Part shown: in pieces, positions 24,530 to 32,916 of the stretch
Numbering within the stretch: the stretch's first letter is position 1
How the letters are laid out: each line of letters opens with the position of its first letter
Assembly (NCBI GenBank): GCA_002238925.1
Contig: MPNH01000002.1
Location: 124,001-188,000, forward strand
Reading direction: 5' to 3'
Length of the DNA: 64,000 nucleotides
DNA from: Spirochaetaceae bacterium bin103
GTDB taxonomy: Bacteria; Spirochaetota; Spirochaetia; SZUA-6; Bin103
The notes under the pieces: model-generated
What the model was told of the DNA's origin: nothing
Seen by the model: only the letters and a program-made list of their open reading frames with translations
Databases searched by the model: none
Translations under genes and position numbers: made by a program

Positions 24530-25630
24530 TCAGGCCACCTCGACCGGTTGACCGGTGCGTCCCGATTCAATGGCGGCGGCCACGGTGGCGGCGATGTCGC
24601 GGCCCGCGCGAGCGTCGAGCAATGTGTCGGCGCCGGTTTCGATTGCCGTCTTGAACTGCTCCATGAGCAAAAAGTTGTTGCTGTCCGCCACGCGCACGTT
24701 CGGGTACTCGGTGGCCGGTTGGCCGCGGTAGTAGATGCCCACCTCGGGACGCGCCTCGGTTACCACCAGCGCCCCCTCGCTGCCGACCAGGTGCAGCTTG
24801 ATCTCGCCGATGTCGGGATGGCTCGCCGCACCGATGCGCCCGATGCACAACGACCCGAGCACACCGCTCTCCATCTCCAGCGTGACCGTGGCCAGGTCGT
24901 CGACGTCGTTGTCGGCGTTGGCCTGGTGGAAGTGGGCGGCGGTGCGGGCGAAAACGCGCCGTACCGGGCTGCCGGTCAGCGCGTGGATGTAGCCGAGCGG
25001 GTAGATGCCTTCGATCTGCAGCTCGCCCATCGCCGCGGTGCCGACACCGCCGTCGGAGCCGTCGGCGTGCGCCTCCAGTTGCCGCGCCAGCCAGTCGATG
25101 GGCGGAAAGCCGGGCTTGCGGCTGCCCTTCGGCGGGCCGGCGTCCTTGGCAAAGTAGAAGTCGACGTGGATGGCGCGCAACGCGCCGATCGCGCCGCGCT
25201 GCAGCTCCTGCTGCGCCTGCACCAGCGCCGGCAGCAGGTTGCGGTTCCACAGCAGGAAGCGGACGCCTGCTTGCTGCACCGCGCCCACCAGCCGGTCGCA
25301 CTCCGCCAGCGAGGTGGACATCGGCTTGTCCTGCACCACGTGCATGCCGGCCTCGGCGGCGCGCACGCTCAGGTCGCAGTGCCGCTCCGCCTCGCTGCTC
25401 ACCACCGCCACCTGCACGCCATGGTCGGCGAGGGCGGCGGCCACGTCGCGCACGTAGGGCACGCCCAGTTCGGCGGCAAAATCCTCGTTGCGCTCGTGCG
25501 CCCAGTCGGGCACCTGGGGGTCGTCGGCCACCACCACCACCTCGAAGGCGGGATGGGCGTGCACGGCGCGCGGCACGTAGTCGTGCTTGACCGCGCTCAA
25601 CGCGGCGCAGCGGTAGACGGTGTTACTCAT
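24530..25630 (-). CDS. Gfo/Idh/MocA family oxidoreductase
   Basis: A 366-residue member. GGGAGGATCGCT precedes the ATG at 25630. The N-terminal part (SNTVYRCAALSAVKHDYVPR) lacks a classical GxGxxG motif, but the second strand, VAVVSSEAERHCDLSVRAAE and the lysine motif HVVQDKPMSTSLAECD are clear. The C-terminal domain (GTAAMGELQIEGIYPLGYIH) carries the family GxxxxxGxYxxxxI pattern. Its start lies eight bases inside the end of the upstream homologue at 25623-26579, so it is the last gene of a three-gene operon of related oxidoreductases. The sequence does not identify the substrate. Confidence 0.86.
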   Translation of the reverse strand: MSNTVYRCAALSAVKHDYVPRAVHAHPAFEVVVVADDPQVPDWAHERNEDFAAELGVPYVRDVAAALADHGVQVAVVSSEAERHCDLSVRAAEAGMHVVQDKPMSTSLAECDRLVGAVQQAGVRFLLWNRNLLPALVQAQQELQRGAIGALRAIHVDFYFAKDAGPPKGSRKPGFPPIDWLARQLEAHADGSDGGVGTAAMGELQIEGIYPLGYIHALTGSPVRRVFARTAAHFHQANADNDVDDLATVTLEMESGVLGSLCIGRIGAASHPDIGEIKLHLVGSEGALVVTEARPEVGIYYRGQPATEYPNVRVADSNNFLLMEQFKTAIETGADTLLDARAGRDIAATVAAAIESGRTGQPVEVA

Positions 25631-26579
25631 AGCGATCCTCCCGGCGCACCGCGACGTCGCCGCTGGCCGCCGACGCGGCCGCGGCCGCGGCCACCTGCAG
25701 GGCGGCATGGGCATCGGCACCGGTCACCTGGGCTGCACGGCCCGCGGCCGCGGCGGCGGCAAACTCGGCCAGTTCGCCGGCCAGGTCGTGGTTGCCCTCG
25801 CCCGGATCGCGCGCGGCCGGGTTGCCGCCGGCGAACAGCAGCGCGCGGTTGTGATGATCGTCGGCGTAGCCGGCCCCGGTAGAACCGATCACCGACACCG
25901 ACTGGTAGCCGTCGCCGGGCGGCAGGCCGGCGCTGACGTCGATCAGGGCCATGCCGCCGGCGCGGAATCCGAGGTGAATCTGAACGTAATCCGAGCCCGC
26001 GGCGCGCGCGTACACCCGCTCCGGGCGATCATCGAACAGCCAGTTGGCCAGGTCCAGGTACGGCGCGGCAAGATCCTGCCAATCCGGCACCGATCCGGTG
26101 ACGCCGCCGGCGGCCGCGTGCCAGCGGTGTGCGCGCAGCAACCCGAGCTCGCCGAGCTTGCCGGAATCGAGCCGCTGCTTCAGCACCTGTTGCGACGGCA
26201 GGAAGCGCAGCGTGCCGCCCACCATCAGGCATACATCCGCGGCGGCGCACTGTTCGCCGAGCGCCTGCAGGCGGGCCGCGTCCGCGGCCGGCGGCAGCTC
26301 CAGCAATACGTGCTTGCCGTGCCGAACGGCTTCGGCGGCGTCATCCAGGCGCGCGGCTGCCGCGCCGTGCACCAGCACGCCGGAGCAGCAGTCGGAATGC
26401 CCGGCAAGCAGTTCCGGCAAGGAAGCGGCCTGCAGCCCGGCGCCGAGCCGGCGCGCGGCTGCCCCCCGCCCGCCCGCGTCCGGATCCACCACGGCGGCCA
26501 CGCACACATCGGGGAGGCGCAGCAGGGCGTCCGCATACCGGTCCGCGGCTCCGGCACCGACCAACGCGTAACAGGTCAT
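25623..26579 (-). CDS. Gfo/Idh/MocA family oxidoreductase-like protein
   Basis: A 318-residue, shorter and more divergent member, starting at MTCYALVGAGAADRYADALL. The cofactor loop is GAGAADR rather than GxGxxG. The lysine motif region reads HVLLELPPAADAARL, so the catalytic lysine of EKP is absent. The second domain (LGLLRAHRWHAAAGGVTGSV, YLDLANWLFDD) is short. Without the lysine it may be a non-catalytic partner, or may act on another substrate. It sits between two fuller homologues, 10 bases after the upstream gene and overlapping the downstream one by 8 bases. Confidence 0.78.
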   Translation of the reverse strand: MTCYALVGAGAADRYADALLRLPDVCVAAVVDPDAGGRGAAARRLGAGLQAASLPELLAGHSDCCSGVLVHGAAAARLDDAAEAVRHGKHVLLELPPAADAARLQALGEQCAAADVCLMVGGTLRFLPSQQVLKQRLDSGKLGELGLLRAHRWHAAAGGVTGSVPDWQDLAAPYLDLANWLFDDRPERVYARAAGSDYVQIHLGFRAGGMALIDVSAGLPPGDGYQSVSVIGSTGAGYADDHHNRALLFAGGNPAARDPGEGNHDLAGELAEFAAAAAAGRAAQVTGADAHAALQVAAAAAASAASGDVAVRREDRYE

Positions 26580-26589
26580 GATGCCGCTC

Positions 26590-27636
26590 TCAATGCCAGC
26601 CGTGATCGTAGGTGACCGGCGTGCCGGTACGCTGCGTGGTCCAGTTGTATCCACTCCCCAGCACCACCTCGCGCCCCGTTATGGACGACTGCTCGGCGGC
26701 GAACAGAATCTCCATCACGTGGCGTCCCCACATGCCGTCGGCGGGCGGTTCCAGATCCTGCTCGATGGCGGTGGCGAACGAATTCCACTCGTGGTAGAAC
26801 TCCGCCTTCGGGTCGTCGAACGGGACATCTTCCCACTGCTCGCCGGTGCCGAGGCGAACGAACTTCTCGCCGTGCTGGCTGAACTTGAGCGAGCCGTTGG
26901 CGCCAATCACGTGGCTCTCGTAGGAGGGCCCGCCGTTTGCGTAGCCGCACGACACGGCAACGCCCGCGAGGCCGTTCTTGGTGCGGATCATCGCGGTGGC
27001 GGTGTCGTCGGACGCTTGGTAGTGGGCGCGCGTGCCCACCACGGCGCTGACCGCCGCGGCCTGCGAGCCGAGCAGCCACATCAGGCGGTCCACCACGTGC
27101 ACGCCGTTGGCCAGCCACATGCCGCCGCCGTGAAAGCGGCTGCGGTACTGCGGGCGCCGATTCCCGAATCCCCAGTTCTTGGACATATAGCACACCACCG
27201 TCATCAGCGGCCCGAGTTGCCCGGAGTCGAGAATCTCCTTGGCCTTCAGGCTGGTGCCGTAGAAGTGCTGCGTGTGGCCGACCATCAGCTTGACGCGGTT
27301 GGCGTCTGCCGCCTCGATCATGGCGTCGCACTGCTCCAGGCTTATCGCCATCGGCTTCTCCACCAGCACGTGCTTGCCGGCGTTGCACGCATCCACCGTC
27401 AGGCGGTGGTGCAACTGGTGTCCGAGGGTGATCGCCACCGCGTCGACGTCCGCATCCTCAAGCAACTCGGTGTGGGTGGCGTAGCCCTCGGGTACTCCCC
27501 AGGTGTTCATGAACTGCTCCCGCACCTCCGGAAACAGGTCCGCCACCGCCGTGATTTCGACGTTGTCCAGTTCGGCGATCGCCGCCGCGTGAGCGCGCGC
27601 GATGCCGCCAAGCCCGATTATCCCTACCTTCAACAT
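26590..27636 (-). CDS. Gfo/Idh/MocA family oxidoreductase
   Basis: A 348-residue canonical member and first gene of the three-gene set. MLKVGIIGLGGIARAHAAAI is a textbook GxGxxG Rossmann start. HVLVEKPMAISLEQCDAMIE holds the catalytic lysine. The second domain has SRFHGGGMWLANGVHVVDRL, matching the Gly-Gly-x-(h)-x-(D/N)-x-G-x-H active site (here Asn replaces Asp). The family oxidises sugars, inositols or glycosides with NAD(P). A longer in-frame start (MIGGAIASTVARD) is not used by the family. No strong ribosome site lies before 27636. The GmrSD-like gene ends 59 bases upstream on the same strand. Confidence 0.9.
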   Translation of the reverse strand: MLKVGIIGLGGIARAHAAAIAELDNVEITAVADLFPEVREQFMNTWGVPEGYATHTELLEDADVDAVAITLGHQLHHRLTVDACNAGKHVLVEKPMAISLEQCDAMIEAADANRVKLMVGHTQHFYGTSLKAKEILDSGQLGPLMTVVCYMSKNWGFGNRRPQYRSRFHGGGMWLANGVHVVDRLMWLLGSQAAAVSAVVGTRAHYQASDDTATAMIRTKNGLAGVAVSCGYANGGPSYESHVIGANGSLKFSQHGEKFVRLGTGEQWEDVPFDDPKAEFYHEWNSFATAIEQDLEPPADGMWGRHVMEILFAAEQSSITGREVVLGSGYNWTTQRTGTPVTYDHGWH

Positions 27637-27694
27637 GTCGCGTGCGACCGTAGAGGCAATCGCCCCCCCGATCAACCCCTAGGCGCGAGCCGGT

Positions 27695-29404
27695 TCAGGC
27701 GAAGTCTGCGCGCCACAGGTGCACCGCACGAGCGGCGAGCCGGCTTTGGCGCGCTTCGAGCAGCTCGGGCGTCCACTCTTCCGGAGCCATCCGTGGGATG
27801 TCCTGGCTGATGGCATAGGTACTTTCGCTGTACGCCGACACTTTGTCGAGGTACGCGGCATTTCCGATGCGTCGATTGGCTGCCGATTCAAGCAGCGTGA
27901 GGTTTCCAAGGCGGTACACCGATGTGTCCCAACGCGCCGAATCGAAAGTTTCCTCCCAGTCATCGGCGGGGTTTTCCGGCAAGATGTGCTCGATGGTCGC
28001 GGGGTCGGTATCGGGATCGCAAGCCCGGCCTGACGCGTCCGCCTCCAACCGAGCCAGGATATACTTTGCCAGTCTTCTCTTCCGTCCGCTCGTGCCAACC
28101 TCCAGGCCGGCGAAGTCTTGCCGGGTCTTTGCGTCATCCACGTAGATCGGTTTCAGCCGTTCGAATACCCCTGCGGGGGTAGTCACCGTACCATCCTTGA
28201 CGGGCTTGGCGGCGTAGTGAAACGCGGCTTCCAGCGCGCTGGGGTTCCGACTGCTGACTACCGTGTAGCGGAACGACAAGACACTGACCATCCTCAACAC
28301 GCTGACGAAGTTTGCTTTCGAAAAGGACTCCCACGCGGTAAACAGGAGCGGCATCATTTGGCGCACGCGGAACAGGGTGAGTTCCCGAATGTAGGGCTTG
28401 GCGTCCGGTAGATCCACCCAATATCCGTGACTCGGATCTCCGACCGCCACGAACAGCTCCGCACGACGCTCCAATTCGTCGAGCAGCGCGAACACGCCGT
28501 CGGCTGTCTTGACTCGGCCGCGGACCAGTTTGAACAGCCGCTGGCTCCGAACTTTGGGCAACTCGCACAGCATGTGGTAACGCAGCAGCTCGGGAAAACG
28601 TTCCTGTTCCACGGTGTCCATGAGCGCCTGCCACCGGCGCTGGAGTGCCTGCAGGTCAGAGGGTACACGCACACGAGAGAACAGGAAATTCTTCAGCAGG
28701 TCGGTAGTGGTCAGCTCCAAACCGCGCGCATTGAGGGTCTCGAACACCGTGTAAGCGTTCAACTCGTCGTCGACCGTGATGAGAATGAAGAGCAGCTGCC
28801 GGGCCATGGTCTCGGACAGCACACCCGCGGTGGCTCTGCCGTCGTGGCGCAGTTCTGTGAGCGCTTCCAGACGTTGTCGAAATTGGATAAAACACTGCCA
28901 CAGGAGCCGATTCGACCTCGGCAGACGCCTGGGATTGCGTGGCTCCCTGTTCTGTACCAGGTAGTCCTGATAGATCGCGTCGTCGGTCTCATTGAGGTAG
29001 AGCCGGCTGCTCTCGGTCAAGGAAGCAGGATCCTTCTCGCCGATGAAGCGATTGCGAAGTTCGCGCGCTCGCTCACGGTTTGCATCTGTCTCGATACCCT
29101 CGTCAGCCATGGCCCGCAGCCGCGCAATCACTGCAAGGGCCAGGACACTGAGTGTGGCCAGCCGCTGTTGACCGTCGATAATCAGAAACTCGCGGTCTGT
29201 CTGTTCTTCGACCACGAGAGCGCCTAGGTAGTGAGGCTCATCCGGGGCCGAGCGGAGATCCATGAGATCGTTCCAAAGATCCTCCCATTGCTCCTCGGAC
29301 CAGGAGTAGTCGCGCTGGTACGGCGGCACACGATAGCGCTTTCCGTTGCCGATCAAGTCGAGATAGTTGATCGTGTTGGTGTTCAAGACGTTGCTTCTTG
29401 CCAT
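27695..29404 (-). CDS. GmrSD-like DUF262-DUF1524 restriction/defence protein
   Basis: A 569-residue protein with both halves of the GmrSD type IV restriction family. The N-terminal DUF262 (GmrS-like) domain has YRVPPYQRDYSWSEEQWEDL and IIDGQQRLATLS. Asp77-Gly-Gln-Gln-Arg81 is the nucleotide-handling motif. The C-terminal DUF1524 (GmrD-like) domain has TIEHILPENPADDWEETFD and YRLGNLTLLESAANRRIGN, the His-x-x-Pro and Asn-x-x-x-x-x-x-x-x-Asn elements of an HNH nuclease. Related proteins cut phage DNA with modified bases, using nucleotide energy. The N-terminus (INYLDLIGNGKRYRVPPYQ) is complete. It is alone, with no methylase or other defence gene, set among sugar genes. Confidence 0.9.
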   Translation of the reverse strand: MARSNVLNTNTINYLDLIGNGKRYRVPPYQRDYSWSEEQWEDLWNDLMDLRSAPDEPHYLGALVVEEQTDREFLIIDGQQRLATLSVLALAVIARLRAMADEGIETDANRERARELRNRFIGEKDPASLTESSRLYLNETDDAIYQDYLVQNREPRNPRRLPRSNRLLWQCFIQFRQRLEALTELRHDGRATAGVLSETMARQLLFILITVDDELNAYTVFETLNARGLELTTTDLLKNFLFSRVRVPSDLQALQRRWQALMDTVEQERFPELLRYHMLCELPKVRSQRLFKLVRGRVKTADGVFALLDELERRAELFVAVGDPSHGYWVDLPDAKPYIRELTLFRVRQMMPLLFTAWESFSKANFVSVLRMVSVLSFRYTVVSSRNPSALEAAFHYAAKPVKDGTVTTPAGVFERLKPIYVDDAKTRQDFAGLEVGTSGRKRRLAKYILARLEADASGRACDPDTDPATIEHILPENPADDWEETFDSARWDTSVYRLGNLTLLESAANRRIGNAAYLDKVSAYSESTYAISQDIPRMAPEEWTPELLEARQSRLAARAVHLWRADFA

Positions 29405-29515
29405 TTCCTCTGTCGCGGTGACGCAGACCCTACGCTACGATTTTACACGTTTATCAGCAGTGCTGCCGGGCGTCTTCGCGCCCCACACGCGCCCCACACG
29501 CGCCGCCGGCCTCCC

Positions 29516-30982
29516 TTACTTGCGGCGTAAGCCGGCGGGGGCGGTTTCGCGCGCTTCCCAGCGCGCCTCCTCCAGGCGGGCGAGCAGTTCGCGGTGGGCG
29601 CGCGGGGTAGCGAGGCGGCGCAGGCCAAGCACCGAGTAACCGTTCACGTACAGATTGTCGTCGTCACACCCGGCGGCCAGCGCGCCGGCCACCCGATCGG
29701 CGGCGCTCGCCGCTCCCGAGCCGATCCGCGCCAGCGACAGCGCGGCGTTGCGGCGCACGGTGTCGTTGTCGTCCTGTATCACGGCCGCCAGGGCAGCCGC
29801 GGCGGCGGACGCGTCGCCGGCGCCGCCGCACACCAGGCCGAGGGCGTCGGCCGCCTGCTCGCGCACGACCTGTTCCGGGTCAGCCAGGGCAGCCGTCAGC
29901 GCCGTTTCCCCGGCGCGCGCCGGCGGGCCAACGTCGCCGAGCGCATCGACCGCACGCGCCCGCACCGCGGGGTCGCCATCACCCGCCAGGTCGCGCAGCG
30001 CCGGCACGGCCGCCGCGCCGAGCGGAGCGAAACCATACGCGGCGTTGCGGCGCACCCGCTCGTGGGAACTGCGCAACGCCTCGGCCAGCGGCTGTGCGGC
30101 GCCCGACCCACAGCGCCCCAGGCGGTACGCTGCCTGCAGGGCGGCGCACTCGTCTTCGCCGGCGAGCTGTTCGAACAACGCGGCCAGCCTGCCGTCCGCC
30201 GACCCGGGCAATCCGGCGCCCGCCCCGGACTGGCCCAGGTGCCAGCGCCACTGGTGGCCCCATACCTCCGGCAGGTCCGCGCGCGATCCACCGCCAGCGC
30301 TCCCGGCCATGCCACTGTGCTCCAACGCGGGCGCCGCCGCGCCGGGCTCATGGCGCCAGCTCGGTTGCACCGGATCGCTCATGCGCGTAAACAGGAACTT
30401 CACCATGTAGCGGTTGCGTGCCGCGTTCACGGTGCCGGCCGCGCGGTGCCAGATGTCGTAGTGCACGAGGACCACGGTGCCGGCCGGCCCGGTAAGGTGA
30501 ATCTCGTCCTGCTCGCTCTGCTGCTCGACCAGGTACTGGGAGCGCGGCACGATCGCCGTCGGGCCCATCTCCTCGTCCGTATGCTGCGGATAATAGAACG
30601 CCATCGCCCAGCGCGCGTGGTGGTGGCGCCGGTTGCCGTCCACCGCGTAGCGGCTGTTGCCCAGACTGTCCTTGTGCAGGCGCTGCGCTTCGTTGCCGGG
30701 CGCGCGGTCGTGGCAGTGGCGGTGCATGTGCAGGTAGTAGTCGTCGCCGAGGATGCTCGCCAGCGCGCCCGCCACCCGCGGATGGCCGAACACCCGGCCC
30801 AACTCCGGCACCAGCGGCAGGAGGTTGTTGAACGGGTTGCCGCCGCGCTCGATCACCGTACCGAGCCGGTCATACACCCGGTCGTGAAACCCCTCCGGCA
30901 ACTCCGGCTGCAACACCAGGTAGCCGTCCACCAGAAACCGCTGCATCTCCGCATCGCTCAACCGAATCAGTCCGCCATTCAT
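29516..30982 (-). CDS. PhyH-type dioxygenase fused to HEAT repeats
   Basis: A 488-residue fusion. Residues 1 to about 210 are a phytanoyl-CoA dioxygenase-like domain: His103 and Asp105 (RLHKDSLGNS) and His179 (HYDIWHRAAG) are the iron triad, and RNRYMVKFLFTR holds the 2-oxoglutarate arginine. After a Gly/Ala/Ser-rich linker (about 210-260), residues 265-485 are tandem HEAT-like repeats of about 30 residues (PLAEALRSSHERVRRNAAYG, VPALRDLAGDGDPAVRARAV, ALADPEQVVREQAADALGLV), a scaffold for binding another protein. This suggests hydroxylation of a protein, or of a carrier-bound substrate held by the repeats. It is a relative of the PhyH at 21097, stands alone, and is divergent from the oxidoreductase at 31096. 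Confidence 0.87.
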   Translation of the reverse strand: MNGGLIRLSDAEMQRFLVDGYLVLQPELPEGFHDRVYDRLGTVIERGGNPFNNLLPLVPELGRVFGHPRVAGALASILGDDYYLHMHRHCHDRAPGNEAQRLHKDSLGNSRYAVDGNRRHHHARWAMAFYYPQHTDEEMGPTAIVPRSQYLVEQQSEQDEIHLTGPAGTVVLVHYDIWHRAAGTVNAARNRYMVKFLFTRMSDPVQPSWRHEPGAAAPALEHSGMAGSAGGGSRADLPEVWGHQWRWHLGQSGAGAGLPGSADGRLAALFEQLAGEDECAALQAAYRLGRCGSGAAQPLAEALRSSHERVRRNAAYGFAPLGAAAVPALRDLAGDGDPAVRARAVDALGDVGPPARAGETALTAALADPEQVVREQAADALGLVCGGAGDASAAAAALAAVIQDDNDTVRRNAALSLARIGSGAASAADRVAGALAAGCDDDNLYVNGYSVLGLRRLATPRAHRELLARLEEARWEARETAPAGLRRK

Positions 30983-31095
30983 GCCCCACCATTACACCGT
31001 TTCTCCGTACGCCTGTCGACCTGCCGCGGGCGAGCCGCGCCCTACAACGCCACACAACTGGCCGGCCGGGGCGGGTTCGGGATAGGGTGGAAGCG

Positions 31096-32130
31096 ATGAA
31101 TTCGCCACGCTACAAGGCAGCGCTGATCGGGTGCGGCAACCGCAGCCGCAAGCACGTGGAATCATACGAGCACGTGCCGGAGGCGGCACTGACCGCCTGC
31201 TGCGACCTGATCGAGGAGCGCCGCGCCGGACACGCCGCGGAGTATGGCCTGACCGCCTACGCCGACGCGGCCGAGATGATCGAGCGCGAGCGTCCGGACA
31301 TCGTCCACATCGTTACCCAGCCAGCAGACCGGGCGGAGTTGATGCACCTGGTGGCGGACCTCGAGGTGCCGGCGTCGGTGGTGGAGAAGCCGCTCGCCGC
31401 CGGGGTCACCGACTGGCGCTCGCTGGTGGCGCTGGAGCGGCGCAGCAGCACCCGCTTCACGGTCAGCCATCAGTTCCGCTGGCACATTGACTTGACCCGC
31501 TGCCGGGAAGCGCTGCAGTCGGGCCGGCTCGGCGCGGTGCGCTTCCTGGAGACCTCCTGCGGCATGAACGTGTCCAACCAGGGCACTCACGCGCTCAACT
31601 ACGTGATGTCGCTGAACGGCGACGCGCGCGTGCACACGCTGTTCGGCACCGCCAGCGGCATGAGCGGCAGCGATCCCACCCACCCGGCGCCCGACACCTC
31701 GGTGGCCCACCTGCTGTTCGACAACGGCGTGCGCTGCCTGTGGCACCACGGCACGACGGCGCCGCTGATCGGCGACCCCGCCACCACCTACCAGCACGTG
31801 CGCGTGGCCGCCTACGCCGAGCGCGGACGGGTGCTGTACGAAGAGTTCCGCAACTGGGAAATCGTGGGACCGGACGGCACCGAGTGCGGCCACGTCGGCG
31901 CCACCTGGAACGCCAACAACCTGCTCGCCCAGGCCGGCCTGACGCGCGCCACGCTGAACTGGCTGGAGGACGGCGCGGCGCTGCCGGGCACCAACCTGAA
32001 CCAGTCGCTGCACGAATTCAAGACCGTGCTGGCGCTGTATGCCAGCACGCTGCGGCGGCAGCCGATCGAGCTGGCCAGCTTCGAACCCGAGGATGACCTG
32101 TTCGAGCAGCTCACCGCCGTCCTGAGTTGA
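31096..32130 (+). CDS. Gfo/Idh/MocA family oxidoreductase
   Basis: A 344-residue member. SPRYKAALIGCGNRSRKHVE has the GxGxxxxxH cofactor loop. VPASVVEKPLAAGVTDWRSL carries the catalytic lysine. FTVSHQFRWHIDLTRC and GMNVSNQGTHALNYVMSL form the substrate pocket, with the Gly-x-His motif. GTG at 31087 is an alternative start. The second domain is compact. It is followed 39 bases later by trmJ on the same strand, and the unrelated function suggests read-through rather than a working unit. It is divergent from the PhyH-HEAT gene, so one control region may serve both. Confidence 0.88.
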   Translation: MNSPRYKAALIGCGNRSRKHVESYEHVPEAALTACCDLIEERRAGHAAEYGLTAYADAAEMIERERPDIVHIVTQPADRAELMHLVADLEVPASVVEKPLAAGVTDWRSLVALERRSSTRFTVSHQFRWHIDLTRCREALQSGRLGAVRFLETSCGMNVSNQGTHALNYVMSLNGDARVHTLFGTASGMSGSDPTHPAPDTSVAHLLFDNGVRCLWHHGTTAPLIGDPATTYQHVRVAAYAERGRVLYEEFRNWEIVGPDGTECGHVGATWNANNLLAQAGLTRATLNWLEDGAALPGTNLNQSLHEFKTVLALYASTLRRQPIELASFEPEDDLFEQLTAVLS

Positions 32131-32169
32131 CTCGATGACCCCCGGCCGCCGGCAGCGGAGCTGAGTCGC

Positions 32170-32895
32170 ATGGATCTTGCCGACCTGCGCATCGTACTGG
32201 TGCGGCCCGAGGAGGGCCGCAACGTCGGCGCCGCCTGCCGCGCCGCCAAGACCATGGGCATAGAGCAACTTCACTTGGTGGCGGCGGACGGCATCGACCG
32301 CCACGTCGCGCGCGTTGTGGCCGTGCACGCCGCCGACCTGCTCGACCGGGCGGTGGTGTGCGGCAGCGTCGCCGAAGCGGTGAGCGGCTGCACACTGGCG
32401 GCGGCCGTAACCCGGCGTGACGGCAAGCGGCGCAAGTACCGGATCTGGACCGCCGAACAACTGGGCCGGCGCCTGGCCGAGCGCGGCGCGGGACCGGTGG
32501 CGGTGGTATTCGGCAACGAGAAGAACGGCCTGTCGGACGCCGAGATGGAGCCGTGCCAGGTGGCGGTGGCGATTCCGTCGGCGCCGCAGTTCCCGTCGTT
32601 GAACCTGTCGCACGCGGTGCAGGTGGTGGCCTACGAGATCTACAAGCAGGGTCACGCCCCGCGCCAGGCACGCCCGCGCCAGCGCCCGGTCGGCGCCGAG
32701 CGCATCGCACGCATGGCGGAGCCGCTGACCGGCGCGCTGGCCGAGGTCGGCTTCTTCAGCGAAACCGGCGCGGAGAGCGTGCAGCGCTTCCTGACCGACA
32801 TCCTCACCCGCGCCGACCTGGTGGACCGGGAAGCGCAGCGCCTGGAGCGCATCCTGCACAACGTCGGCGGCGTGGTGCTGCGCACCAAGCGCTGA
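32170..32895 (+). CDS. TrmJ-type tRNA/rRNA 2'-O-methyltransferase (SpoU/SPOUT family)
   Basis: A 241-residue SAM-dependent RNA methyltransferase. The three SPOUT motifs are present: IVLVRPEEGRNVGAACRAAK (motif 1), VAVVFGNEKNGLSDAEME (motif 2) and FPSLNLSHAVQVVAYEIYK (motif 3, which makes the knot that binds SAM). The C-terminal GFFSETGAESVQRFLTDILT, RADLVDREAQRL is the helical tail seen in TrmJ, which methylates the ribose of nucleotide 32 in tRNA. Another SpoU-family target cannot be excluded. The length matches TrmJ (about 240-260). It lies between sugar genes, with 21 bases to the next gene. Confidence 0.9.
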   Translation: MDLADLRIVLVRPEEGRNVGAACRAAKTMGIEQLHLVAADGIDRHVARVVAVHAADLLDRAVVCGSVAEAVSGCTLAAAVTRRDGKRRKYRIWTAEQLGRRLAERGAGPVAVVFGNEKNGLSDAEMEPCQVAVAIPSAPQFPSLNLSHAVQVVAYEIYKQGHAPRQARPRQRPVGAERIARMAEPLTGALAEVGFFSETGAESVQRFLTDILTRADLVDREAQRLERILHNVGGVVLRTKR

Positions 32896-32916
32896 CCGCG
32901 CTATGCGAGGCTACCG

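Noticed and set aside
31162-32859. 565-codon minus-strand frame across the oxidoreductase and TrmJ genes
   Set aside because: It crosses the boundary of two convincing plus-strand genes and has no recognisable domain.
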